Assembly: GCA_963924555.1 (NCBI GenBank)
Contig: OZ004584.1
Span: forward strand, 6,075,001-6,139,000
Source: Crambe crambe
Lineage: Eukaryota > Porifera > Demospongiae > Poecilosclerida > Crambeidae
Direction of reading: 5' to 3'
DNA: 64,000 nucleotides
A program made the translations under genes and the position numbers. Positions 1 to 12,600 of the stretch are shown here, in pieces (position 1 is the stretch's first letter; each line of letters opens with the position of its first letter). Below the pieces are notes generated by a model. The model did not search any database. It saw only the letters and a program-made list of their open reading frames with translations, and was not told the DNA's origin.

Positions 1-119
1 ACATGTTCTATAATGGTTGGACTATCTCCACACCAAATTTCAGCCCCAAGGCTACTAGTAATCATGAGTTATTACAAGGTTTGATTTATGAATTTTTTCA
101 CTGTTTTGTATCATCACAG

Positions 120-396
120 ACTCCTCTGCACCTTGCCTCCAGTAAGGGTTACTCCAAGTGTATTCAGATTCTGCTGGACTATGGAGCCAACATGAACATC
201 AAGAACACTCACAGAGAGACGGCGTTCAACCTGGTCAAGGGCAAGGTCAAGTGCGAGAGGGTGTTTCTCCATGCCATAGCCAAGTACCAGATACCACAGA
301 GAAGTGCCGAACAGCAGAAGAGAGTCGAAAGTAAGGGTGGGAAGGGGGAGGGGCTAGCCATAGCCAGGGGAGGATAGAAATGAAAACAGGAAGGAA

Positions 397-471
<75 letters not shown>

Positions 472-3400
472 GTCTTCATGAGGTCATAGGGGTGGGAGAG
501 CCTATGAACAAATTCTCTAGCCTCTATGAAGAACTGCCTCCCAACCACAAAGACCTTGCCACTAGATGGACAGACTTCTACCAACAAACACTCCTTTACA
601 GGTCAGTATGTTAATTTTATAGGTCATAGATCAGTATATTTTTAGGTCGACATATTTACAGGTCAGTATATTTATTAGATCAGCAGTAGCTGATTTAACC
701 ACATAACAATCACTTGCTTATACACACAGAGCCACTTCCTGTGAGAACATGGAAGCCATCAGATTCATGTTGGCCAAGTCTCCCAACCAGCCTCTCCACA
801 ACCTGGGCACCAATGAAACCCCCGTGCTAATAGCCTGTAGGAAAAACCTCCACGAGATCGCCCAGCTCTTGCTAGAGCACTCGCCGAAACTCGTTTTCAT
901 CAGCGAAGCTCACAACCACTTGAACCCGCTGCATGTCGCTTGTTCCAGAGGAGATGTGAAGATGGTGGAATTGCTACTTCAAACGATTAAGCTGTACGCT
1001 CGTTCGGATGAATATGATCACGAAAACGAGATTAGTCTTGATTTCCGTGACGAACTCGGTCGTACTCCTCTCTATAATGCTTGCTATTACGGATTCTTCA
1101 ATGTTGTCAAGTTACTAGTCGAGTTTCAGCAAGAGAATAGTTATATGTCCATGAACGTCAATGCTGCTGTTAAAAACACCCAACGCACACCTCTCCATGT
1201 TGCCGTGAGAAAAGGGAATCTTGAAATCATTCGTTTGTTGCTCTCTCTTGATGACATCGATGTCAACTTGGAAGGTCATCCATCGGGAAGGACTCCGGGG
1301 AAATTAATTCGAATTTACCAGACAAATATCCATCGTCGAGTGATTCCTGAAAAGCTATCAAAAATGGAGGAGAGTTATCAGGAGATCGATGGAGACGGGG
1401 ACGGTGTTGAGATCCCCAAACTTCCATCTAGGTCTTCAGCTATGTCCCCCAACGTGCTGCTCTCCCTGCCGGGCACTCACAGCCCAACTCCTTTCACAGA
1501 GTTGGAATCCACCAGCTCGTTCTTTGTCCGAAGTGGTTCGAACACTCCACGCTCTTCGACTGGCTCGATCTCACCTGGATTCCACATCGATGACTCCATT
1601 GGATTTGCAGCACCAGTTCCATCAGCTGTTGAATCTCGCAAGCACTCCACTGGTAGCAACTCTGGAAACCACACTCTGACTCGAACTATATCACCTCGAC
1701 CTTTCGTCACAGCACAACAGAAGAAGCGAGTCAAAAAGACTTCGATAAACGAGCCCACCCTTACGAAACTCAAGGAAGAATCTTCATCTTCCTCACCGGA
1801 AGTATCATTTGAGAAAAAGCGAATACGCTCACAGACAGACACCAATGCTATGGAAATTGGTGAGAGTAATCTAAGGGTTGTAGAAGATCCAAAAACTGGG
1901 AAACTTGAAATCATAGTGAAGGAGTCCGATCTGGTCTCGTCCTCTGCCAGTGGTAGGGAATTTGATAGCATATTTATGACCCCATTAGCCGAAGCTTGTG
2001 CGTGTGGTCACACAAAGATCATGAAATTGCTCCTCAAACACGGAGCTCGTGACAATAGTGGACTGGCCTGTCGGATAGCTTTCTTGATTCAGCGTTATGA
2101 CGTGATGCGTTTGATTCTTGGGTACCACACCGTCTTGAAAGAACCTGTAAGTCCTGAAGAAGATATTGAAGAAGGTAAGCCGATTCAAAATCTTGAGCTT
2201 CACTGGAGCTACATGAAGCTGCCAATATGCGATGGAGAGTGGATCAGAAAAGAAGGCAAGTTCTACCCTATTTGCAAGGATCATGAAAAGGATCTTGATG
2301 ATACTGGTTATACTGGATCTTCTGGTTCTTCCAGTGAGCTGATATCAGTATCAAATGCCTCTCCACAGGTGATTGTCAAGCTTGATGCCATAAAGATAGT
2401 GCAGATGGATAATAACAGTCTACAGGTGATTCCTATTGAGCTCTTTCAGCTTCAAAACGTCCAGAAGATCAACCTGTCCCACAATAAGATCACAAAGCTA
2501 CCTACAATGGAAGAGCACTTTTCGGGAGATTCAAAGAACGAGATGAAGGGTTTAATGGGGTGGGCGTGTCCTTGTCTTACGGAACTGAACGTTTCAAAGA
2601 ATGAGCTTGTTTCTATTCCACTCTCCGTCTGGGGCCTTCCACATCTCTCGAGATTTCTGTGTGCCAAAAATAAGATCTCGAGTCTTCTTCCCGAAACTGG
2701 AGCAATATCAGATGAGATTTTGTCCTTCAGTATAGAAATTGTTGATTTATCTAGTAACCACTTGAATGGTAAGATATCTCAGTTCATATTTGAGCTTCCC
2801 AGTGTAAGAATTCTCAATCTGAGCAGTAATAGGATAACGGATCTTCCCGAGACCATTTGGGGGTGCACTACGCTCCAAGAGCTGAATCTATCTGACAATC
2901 AACTACAAAATCTTCCACTTTGTGAGACCGAGCACGTGTACTCTCAGTCCCTCTATCACAGCAACAGTGGAAATTTCACACCACCCGTCCCCATACAGAA
3001 AGCTGGTCATGTTTTAGGTGGGAGAGCAGCTATAAAGCCTGTTCAATTTGACAGGAACAAATCTGTCTACCAAAAGGCTCCTTCAACCATTAGAGCTTTA
3101 AATACTGCACAAGAAGTGATGGGGAATCACTCTATAGAATCTTATGAGTACTCTTCACTTCAAAAGTTAACGCTCTCTTCAAATAAATTCTCTACTTTCC
3201 CCGAGGCATTGCCTTGCTTTGCTCCGAATCTTGTCGACTTGGATATTTCCAGAAACTCTCATTTGGAAAGCATCGATGTCCAATTCTTGCCATTTTCACT
3301 GAAGAAGTTAATAGCAAGGAATTGCCGAATCACTAAAATTGGTAATGTTATCAGTCGAGCGTCCCATTCCAGGGTGGTTCAAAATTGCCGACATAGCGAA

Positions 3401-3864
3401 ACAGCTGGGTTGGCATGCCAACATCGGAGTCACCTCCGCCTTCCAAACCTCACAACACTCGATCTCCAGGATAACCGAATAACATACATGCAACTGATTC
3501 GTCACAAGCAAAATCCGGAAAGCGAGAAGGAAAATGTGGGCATGCTCGAGCAAGAATTTGACCACAAAGTGGCACCGGCTCTCAATCTTCTGTATCCAAG
3601 TTTAGAGGGACTCAATCTCTCCGCAAATAAGCTCGTTGGCAAGTTTAATCCAAATATCGGTCATCAGTCTCACTTGAAGTGGATCAAATTGGGCAAAAAT
3701 GACGACCTCACGGCCATCCCCATGGAGTTTGCCAACTTGAAGAACAGTCGACAGTTGACTCAGTTGGAAATGGACGATCTTCCTAAATTGGTGGAGCCCC
3801 CCGCCGAATACAATGGGGCCAACCTCAGCCATCTCCTCACCTACATGAGGTCACGACTGAAAGA
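120..3864 (+). CDS. LRRK-like gene: ankyrin and leucine-rich-repeat block (exons 1-3 in window)
   Basis: Protein-interaction half of the Roco kinase. Exons 1-2 carry an ankyrin repeat (TPLHLASSKGYSKCIQILLD) and a linker. The large exon 730-3864 continues with ankyrin units (NPLHVACSRGDVKMVELLLQ, TPLYNACYYGFFNVVKLLVE, TPLHVAVRKGNLEIIRLLLS) to about nt 1290. A Ser/Thr/Pro-rich, probably disordered stretch runs from about 1380 to 1950. One more ankyrin-like unit follows (TPLAEACACGHTKIMKLLLK). From about 2380 to 3840 there are about a dozen LRRs, for example VQKINLSHNKITKLP and VRILNLSSNRITDLP. An ankyrin unit separated from the others by a disordered loop is unusual. A single 3.1-kb exon in a gene whose other exons are 120-630 bp suggests intron loss in this part. 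Confidence 0.88.
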
Positions 3865-6591
3865 GTAAGTCCTTTGCAATATTGAGTAACTGTTAGTCCA
3901 CATTAGAAGTAAGTGTCCATACTGTTTGAGTTAGGAATCCATCCGGAGTTATAAAACTAATCTCATTGGTTACACTTTTATCGGACACCCTTTACCCATG
4001 AACTATAGTATACCATTGGCCACCCTTCACCCATTGAATTACTACATATTCTGTAGGTCTGACTATTATCGGACCATTAAGTTGTTTTTCATTGGGAGTG
4101 GGGAGCGAGGTAAGACCACCCTCCTGCGTCGCCTCAGGGGACTGCCAGAAGACAAGCATGTGAAGCATACAGCTGGCATCGATATCGAGTCATGGATCTA
4201 TCCTGACCCCAAGAAATCCACTTTTGAAAAACCAGTGCAGTTTCTGGCCTGGGACTTTGCAGCGCAGGTGCGTCCTACTATGTTAGAGATGTCCTGTTGT
4301 GATTAAAGTCCTGCTGTGATCCTAGAACTGTCCTATAGAGATGTCCTGATCAAAATGTCCTATGTGTGAGATGAATTGTCGATCAAAATGTCCTAGAATT
4401 ATACTAGAGATGTCTTTCAAAATGTCCTAGAATTGTCCTAGAGATGTTCTGCTGTGATCAAAATGTCCTGATGCTTGCTCATTCTGTCTTCTTACTGATG
4501 CAGGTGGTGTACCATATGATTCATCAGTGTTTCTACTCCAAACGTTCCATGTACCTGGCTCTCTTTCGTCTCATTGATGGAGAGAAAGGCATAGATGAAC
4601 TTGAGCCGTGGCTTAGAAGTGTTCAGGTAGTTTTATATAAAAAGTATGATTTAGGAATTGACAACCCTTTACCTCATGTTGCTATCTTTTATGCTTTACC
4701 TCATACATTATGTATACGACTCATGCCTTTAGCGTGTCAAGTAGCTACCCTTTAGCTACTTAAACATATAGAAATTTTGTGTAGGGGACCAATGCCCCAA
4801 CCTGCTAATACCTTTATGGTTTTTGTGTGGGGATCAAAATCCAAATATTATTTGAGCTATGATATACTTTAGTAGATTCAAGGTTAAAGTTTATATATTC
4901 CTGGCTGTGATGTAGCTTAGTTAGTTAAGTTCTAAAAAGTTGGTTCAAGCTGATGTTTATGCCATGGTGTGTTCAGGCCCATAGCCAGAGTTTTTGAAAG
5001 GGGGGTTGTAAATATCTGCACAGAAAAGATTTTGCCTGACCACACCCATTTTGGATAAACCGTGCCTACACTTGATCTAATAATAAACGATGACTTAGCA
5101 ATTGTTGCTATGAGACAGTATGAAGATTAGGTGGTACCACTTCTTCACAAACTTCTTCATAATCCACTAGTGCTACCTGTACAGTTTTTTAGATTTCTCA
5201 GGCACTACTGCTTTAGAGTCTCAGTAGGGCAGAGTTATTGCTAGCATAAAGCTAAAACTACCTTTTCTGGCCAATAGGCTTTGCCTGATTCATTCTAGTT
5301 CTCTTTCTCACTTCAATCAATCGATCGAGTGAACGATTTTCATGTGTGTATGCACATTGCACACACTCATGCTTAAAAAAAATAAAGGAGAAAATATTTA
5401 TTCTAAATAAAGAAGAAAACTAGGGATGGCTGTGTGTGGTTCAAAAAAGTTCAGAGTCAAGTAACCCCTTATCCATCACCAACTACAAGCTACTTCACTC
5501 CCATGACAGGCCAAGAGGAGTGAAGTAGGACTCGTAGTTTGGTAATATTGGTGATGGGTAAAGGGTTACTTGACTGAAGTTCACTCTCTTGTTGCTGAAT
5601 TTTTTTGAATCACACACAACCATCCCTACTTTTCTTTTTTTATTTAGAATAAATATTTTTTCCTTTACTTGTTCATCACCTTTTTTGATCTAATGCACAC
5701 ATAATGAAAATATGGTGCATGTCTAGGATAATTATAGTCTCAGAGATACTTATTATTGTTTATTATATTATAGGCAACTGGATGCTGTGATCCTCCTATC
5801 CATCCCAAACATGTATTGTAGCTGTGCAGTTCATCAGAGGTTTCATCATATTGTATGAACCAAAATGAATCTGATTTGGAAGGGTAAATGCTAATGGAGC
5901 TCATATCTATAGTATTTATAGTAAAGATTGTCATTCACCATGCCACTCTGAGCATCGAGAGACCAATATCAAGCATAGATTGCATCGACTCATAAATCAA
6001 TGAGCAGTCAGATGCTAGGTCAAGGTCCAAGAATCATGTGCACGGGGCGGGGTATATTCTATAATGTCTGCCACGTTGTAGGTTGAAAGCTAGCAGGTTG
6101 GAAAATGACAATTGAACATGTCGAGTTAACGGTAAAGGATTATAGTGGAGCCGTAGTGTGGTATGAAAATTATGGAAAAATAATGATGTGAAAGATGATG
6201 AATGACCAGCAATATTAGAAATCACTGTAAAATGACACTGTTTTGTCTTCTACTCTTCATATGTGAGTCATAGCACATTTTAAGTCAGGAGTTGTTGATA
6301 GTAGAAGAGAAGCATTCCTGCATAATGTTTTGTATGAGCAATCTGTGCCATCCCTACTTAGAGAGTACTATCGTACTCTCTGAAGGGGGTTCGATTGAAT
6401 CCCCTGAACCACCCCTGGCTACGGGCCTGGTGTTGTTATTGTTGTTGGTGATGATGTAGTTGCGAGCTCCAGGCTGTCCTGTCATCATACTGGGCACTCA
6501 CCTGGATGGCCTCGCTGACCCTAATGAAGCCAAGGAGTTGGAGCGCAAGGCCTTGGAGAGATACTCAAACTCACTCAATTATCCAAAGGTG

Positions 6592-6644
<53 letters not shown>

Positions 6645-9600
6645 CTCCTTGCTTGACCTGCACACAATGATATTTTCCTTTGTTTGCATTCATACATGTA
6701 ATGTGTAGGTTGTGAATGCACTCAGCATCAGTTGTTTGAAGAGATTGTTTGGGAGTCAAATGGAGCAGTTGAGGAGCTTACTCTACACTGTTGCATGTCA
6801 CCTCTCTTTGGGCAGAGATGGAACATCTTGTAAGTACATACAGTTCATACTCTATTGCACATGTGGACTGCACACGTGGACTCCATTCAGTTATTAGTAC
6901 ATTCTCTCTCTCTCTCTCTCTCCCCCCCCCCCCCCCCCCCCCCCCTCTCCCTCCCACAGTGGAGTACAAACCTGACATGTCAGAGACGGACCCCAAGGCC
7001 CTGTTCCACCAGCAGATTCCTCAAACATTTCTTTCTCTTCAGGAGAAGATCAGTGAGAAGGTAAGGGAGATGAAGAGTGAAGGAAAAGCACCCATCATGG
7101 AGGACACAGCCTTCCGCTCCGTCTTCAAGGACCTCTTTGAGGATGAGGATGAGTTGAATGAAGCTGTTTTCTTCCTGAACTTGCAAGGTGTGTAGTTCAG
7201 GGCATTTTACTCTATAGTGTGTGTGTGGTGTTTAAATTTCTGGTGTGGAACTAGTACAGCCATCATAAAACACATGATAAAAAGATTCGTCAAAGAATAC
7301 TTCGTCTAAGAACAATGATAATATGCCATGTTGATTGGTTAACCCCTTGCTAAATGCACACACAGAGAGATTTCAGCCTTAAAAAATCATCACACTGTAG
7401 CAGCTGGTCATCAAAGATTCAGATGGGGTGGGGGAAGTCCCTGGGGGATTCCCAGGGAAAGACCCTTGCATGTTCATAACCTACTATCAAACAATCACAT
7501 AAACACATTTCTGATGTCCCCCAATGTGTAGTCAGTAATGTGGTCAGCACTTGACCAAGTTTCGAAGATTTGTAATTGAAGCCTTATAGCAGGGGTTTGT
7601 GACAAATCATTGTGATCCTTTGATCATTCAGTTATAATTAATTTTCCTAATTCTTTAAAACCAAACTTTTTCAAAAAACAAACAAACACCAGTTCATAGA
7701 GTGGGTGATCAGCTCTCTGCTGGTGCTTTAAATATATAAATTGAGAGGAAGTTAGAGCAGATATAGCCTATGATCAAGTGAAGTCCATATTTCTCTTTAG
7801 ATCTGAGGGTTCAGGTATTCTGATTAGCAGTGGCACTTTATCAACTACAGCATGCTAATTGAATGTGGGGAAAGCATGCTTTTTTCATAGAGATCCTTGC
7901 TAGTGTGGGTCCCCAGGTCCCAGTGGGTATGAATTAGCTAGCACCCCGTACATAGGATCTGCTGTAGGTTAGCAGTCACTTACTTTAAATCCCTGGTCCG
8001 TGGTATGTCTACATTTAGCTACACATCTTCCAGCTGAAAACTTAAATTAAATCTTAATTGGCTGATGATTGCAGGGACCCTACTGCACTTTGATGACCAT
8101 AATTTGAGGAATGTTCACTTTCTGGATCCGCAATGGCTGGCAAAGTTGATGGCCGATGTCATCCATCCAGCTGCAATGGGAAAGGCTACTCACATCCACG
8201 ATGGTAAATAATCAAAATTAGCGATTTTTCAATTTTTGTTGGTATTAATTAGAGAAAGAGTAATCCCAATACTATTTCACCATTCAAGGTATTGATGAGC
8301 TCTTATGAGCAGGAACAATAATTTCAAACTAGCTAAAATTTGCAGAATTTAGTACCCGTTAATAGTAACCTTTAATGAAGTGATTAATAAGGGGTAATTA
8401 ATTTGCTCCAGAAAAATTCCATCATATACTATATTATTATGCATACCCTTTGACAATGTAATATTTTGTGCAGGTGTGGCTGAGATCAGTGGTCTGTTTT
8501 GTCATTGTGACATCACCCCAACCATGAAAGATCGTTACATCAGCCTCCTGGAGAAGTTCGAAGTGGCTCTAAAGATCAATGCCAATCAAATGATCATTCC
8601 TTCTCTCATGCCCGAGAACCCTGAACCAAACGACATCCTCAGCGATATCCCTTCTGCTAAACTCGATGAGATCGAGAGCCATTATCAGCCCCCCCTGCAG
8701 AGGATCTGGCTCACTGATTATGTGCCCGCAGGCTTTTGGCCAAGACTGATTTGTCGCGTGGCTACTGATCACCAAATAGGAAAGGTCAGACAAGTTTGCA
8801 TCAAAGCTATATGAGAAATAGTTGATTTAAATAAGTCTGATATTGAATAATTATGGCTAATAAGCTTACCAGAGACTGCAATAGTACTGTCTAAGTTGGG
8901 ATGGCACGGATGCCCCATATTAAGCCTCACATTTTTTTCGCGGGGCGGTGGAAAAGCGAAGGGCCTGGTATAAGTTGCATGCACATGCGCTCCATCCCCC
9001 CAATTAAGGGGGACTCACTATACTTTCAGGATGAAGAGTTTAGTCTTCCTCTCCAGTAATCTATAGATGCCCGTTCTTGTGCAGAGAGCTTTATGGAGTG
9101 CATAACAGGGAAAATTATAACGGTCAACGGACAAATGTCCGGACGCATGTGCAGTACGACCGTTCGTTTTAATAGATGGACTGACAAAAATGGCTGCCGG
9201 TTTGAAACGATCTGCCTGCCTCAGCTCCAGTAGCGACTCCGGTGGACCTACGACAAAGAAAACCAAAAAACGACAGTTTATAAAGTCAACTTTTGACAAG
9301 TGGCAGCGTGAACATGAACAAGAACACCAAATGCTTACCTGGCTTCGTTGCAACCTTGAAGCTGACAAAGTACATGTGGCAACTTTGTATTGTGCCATTT
9401 ATAGGAAGTACGAACAGGGCATCTCTACGCTCAAGAACTTCTCCAATTCTTGGATAGTTGGCTCAACTAATCTCAGGTTGAGTAACATGCTCGACCACGC
9501 TGGAAGTGACACTCATAAGGCTGCTATGACTAGGATGAAAGCTGATTCAGCTAGAGAAAGGGGTGAGTCTGCTGTACTTGACACACCTATAGGCCGCTGC

Positions 9601-12600
9601 TTGTTTACACTGGATGAGACAACCCATCATCGGTTAAAGGTAAAATTCGATATATGTTATGGCAAAGCAGAACTTACCCTTTTCAAAGTATCCAGCCTTG
9701 TTAGAGCTTGAAACTCACCATGGGGCTGACCTAGGTTTTGCTTACCATACACATGATTCAGCAAAGATTTTCACTAATTATATAGCCAGAAGTCAGCGTC
9801 AGGCTTTTCTAAACAGGCTTTCCAGTTCTGATATTCACTTTTTCAGCTTCTTGATTGATGGTACCACAGATGCTAGTAATCGGGAAGATGAACTGGTTGT
9901 TATTGTTTATTGTTGCAAGAACAGTATGATCGAAGAGCTTACTGCATGCTCCCGTTATTTATCTGTCCACAACCCTGAGAGAGCTAATGCTGCTGGTTTG
10001 TTTAAGTGTGTTAGTGATGCCCTTAAAAATGTAGGCATCGAGGCTATAAACCAAGACTCTGTTCTTAGCGTATCTGATATGCCTATTCTTATGAATGCAA
10101 AAAATTTCTTCGAAATAAAAATGTGAAGTAGGGATGCTATTATAACTGCAGCTTCATTATGAAAACCAAGTACTGCAGCATCGAAGCAGTATGGCCCAAA
10201 AATCTAGCTGGAATATGTATTATAACTGCATGCAAGAGAGTGAACTTAGTGAAGTGACCCTTACCCAACATCAAGTACAAGATACTATTCCTACTTCACT
10301 CCCATGATCAAGGGCCAAGGGAGTGAAGTAGGAATAGTATCTCGTACTTGATGATGGGTAAGGGTCACTTCACTAAGTTCACTCTCTTGCATGCAGTTAT
10401 AATACATATTCCAGCTAGATTTTTGGGCCATACTGCTTCGATGCTGCAGTACTTGGTTTTCATAATGAAGCTGCAGTTATAATAGCATCCCTACTTCACA
10501 TTTTTATTTCGAAGAAATTTTTTGCATTCACTTGTTTGCATTCTTTTTCTTTGTGATTATGAAAATTGATAGACACTAAAGGCTTCCTTGATTGAACTAA
10601 ATTTATTTAATGATCAGTATTTCATTCTGTTCAGGGAGGAGAGTTTGAAGGATGATCATCTGCAGTGTAATGGAGTACTGAAAGGAGTGAACATTTTAAA
10701 AAGTGAACAGCATTAGCTAATTGTTACATATGTGATCACTGAAATAATTATTGAGATGGTACGTATGTCTTGCTTGAGGGAGGAGTATGGGGAGTTTATG
10801 CATTTGGTGTAGTGATCATAATAGTGGATGCCCTACTATAGGATGAGCATCTGTACTGTAATTCAGCAAGGAGTGACTGAAACATCATCAGATAATGAAT
10901 GAAGACCTTGGCTATAGCTAAACTTAAGCTTATGTGGCTCCGCCCATAAGCCCCGCCCCCTTCAAAATGGCGTAGAAAGATTAGCAGTGTTCCGAGTGCT
11001 ATCGAATAGTGAAGTAGAGCCTTAGTCAAAACTAATAGCAAAAGATCAGCCTCTAGGTGCCGCTCTAACAGATGGCCAAAGCAGAATTTTGATGACTATA
11101 GCCAGTAAGTCGGTACGTCGATCTTATACATTATTATTATAAAGAAAAAGAACGAAAAGTCAATTTTAGAACTCGTTTTTTTCTTATGTTGGCGAATGAA
11201 TTTTTGGCTTTTGAACATTCTCCTCTCTTCTTTGTAGATATAATAATTCACTGTAGCCTTCTGAGAACCTGTAGAGTAAGGGTAGAAGAGAAAGAAGAGT
11301 TTTTAGTTTATACTGTCCTATGGACTTTGACCTGCCATCCCTACTTAGAGAGTGCTACCGCACTCTCTGATAGGAGGTGGTTCTGATGGGGCTACTGTCA
11401 ATATGGCAGAATGTAATGGCAGAATGTAATGGGCTGATGGGAATGATGAAGCAGTCTTTGCCGTGGCTTTATTGGTCCTGGTGTTATGCTCACAGGTTGG
11501 AGTTAGCTTGTAAAGATGCCTTTTCAAGCCCTTTGTATTCAATTACAAGAAATGTTACTTCGTTTGTACTATATCTACGAAAAGTCCCCCAAAAAGTCAA
11601 GAGAATTGGAATGCATAGTTGACAACCTCAAAGAAGTTTTTAATTTGCCTTCCAGTTCGTAATCAAGGAACAAGGTGGATTTCTCATAAGAGGAAAGCTT
11701 TTCAGCGAGTTTTGGACCGTTACGGTACTTATATATCCCACCTTACTACTCTTGTCAATGATACTTCAGTTAGAACAGCTGATTGAGATCGCTTGAGAGG
11801 ATATCTTGGCAAGTGGAAACAGCCTAAGGTTTTGATTGGTACTGCCTTGTACACAGAAGTGATGAAGCCAGTATCCATTCTTAGTTTGAGTCTTCAATCT
11901 GATGATGCTGATATAGTTTTTAGTATCAGAAGTATCTTAAAAACTATCAAGGCCTTGCAATCTCTATCTGAGAAGGAGCCAAAGGAGTGGCCCACTCTTC
12001 AATTAGTGAAAAGCAGAATTAATGATCAAAGAGAATATCAAGGAATTCCTGTGACTCCAAGTTTTGAAAGTATTGTAGATAAGTGTAAAGCCGATTCAAT
12101 TGCTGATTTACACAGGCTTGAGAGGAAAATCAAGGAACGTCTTCAGTGGTCTAACATGCAGCTTTTCTTGAAACTCAGAGCTGGCTCCAACAAGAAGACT
12201 CCAGTGACACTGAAGGAACCAGTGATGATGAATCTTTTGTAGAGCACATCATCTCTATTTTTCGTGCTCCCCTAGAAGCTAAAGGAATGTGCATTGCTTC
12301 CATTCAAGATGAATTGGAGGAAGTGGTAGAGTATGCAAGAAAGTACTTACCTATTGGCACTGTTAAGCTTCATACTTGCTCAGACTCTGAGAAATGGCTC
12401 AATGTTCTTCTTTTGAGTGAACTTTTATTCAGCCTGCCATTTACTACCAGCCATGTTGAACAGATAATGTTAAGACCAAGTTGAGGACCAATCTTGATAT
12501 TAGCACTCTACATGACTTACTTGAAATCTGTGTGAGTTTCGCTCCTGGCCCTGACCCACCCCGCCAAGTAGGTAATAAAGATATTGTTCAGTACACAAAC

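Noticed and set aside
6387-6402. tRNA gene suggested by GGTTCGATTGAATCCC
   Set aside because: It resembles a T-arm/B box, but there is no cloverleaf around it; it lies at the edge of a repeat.
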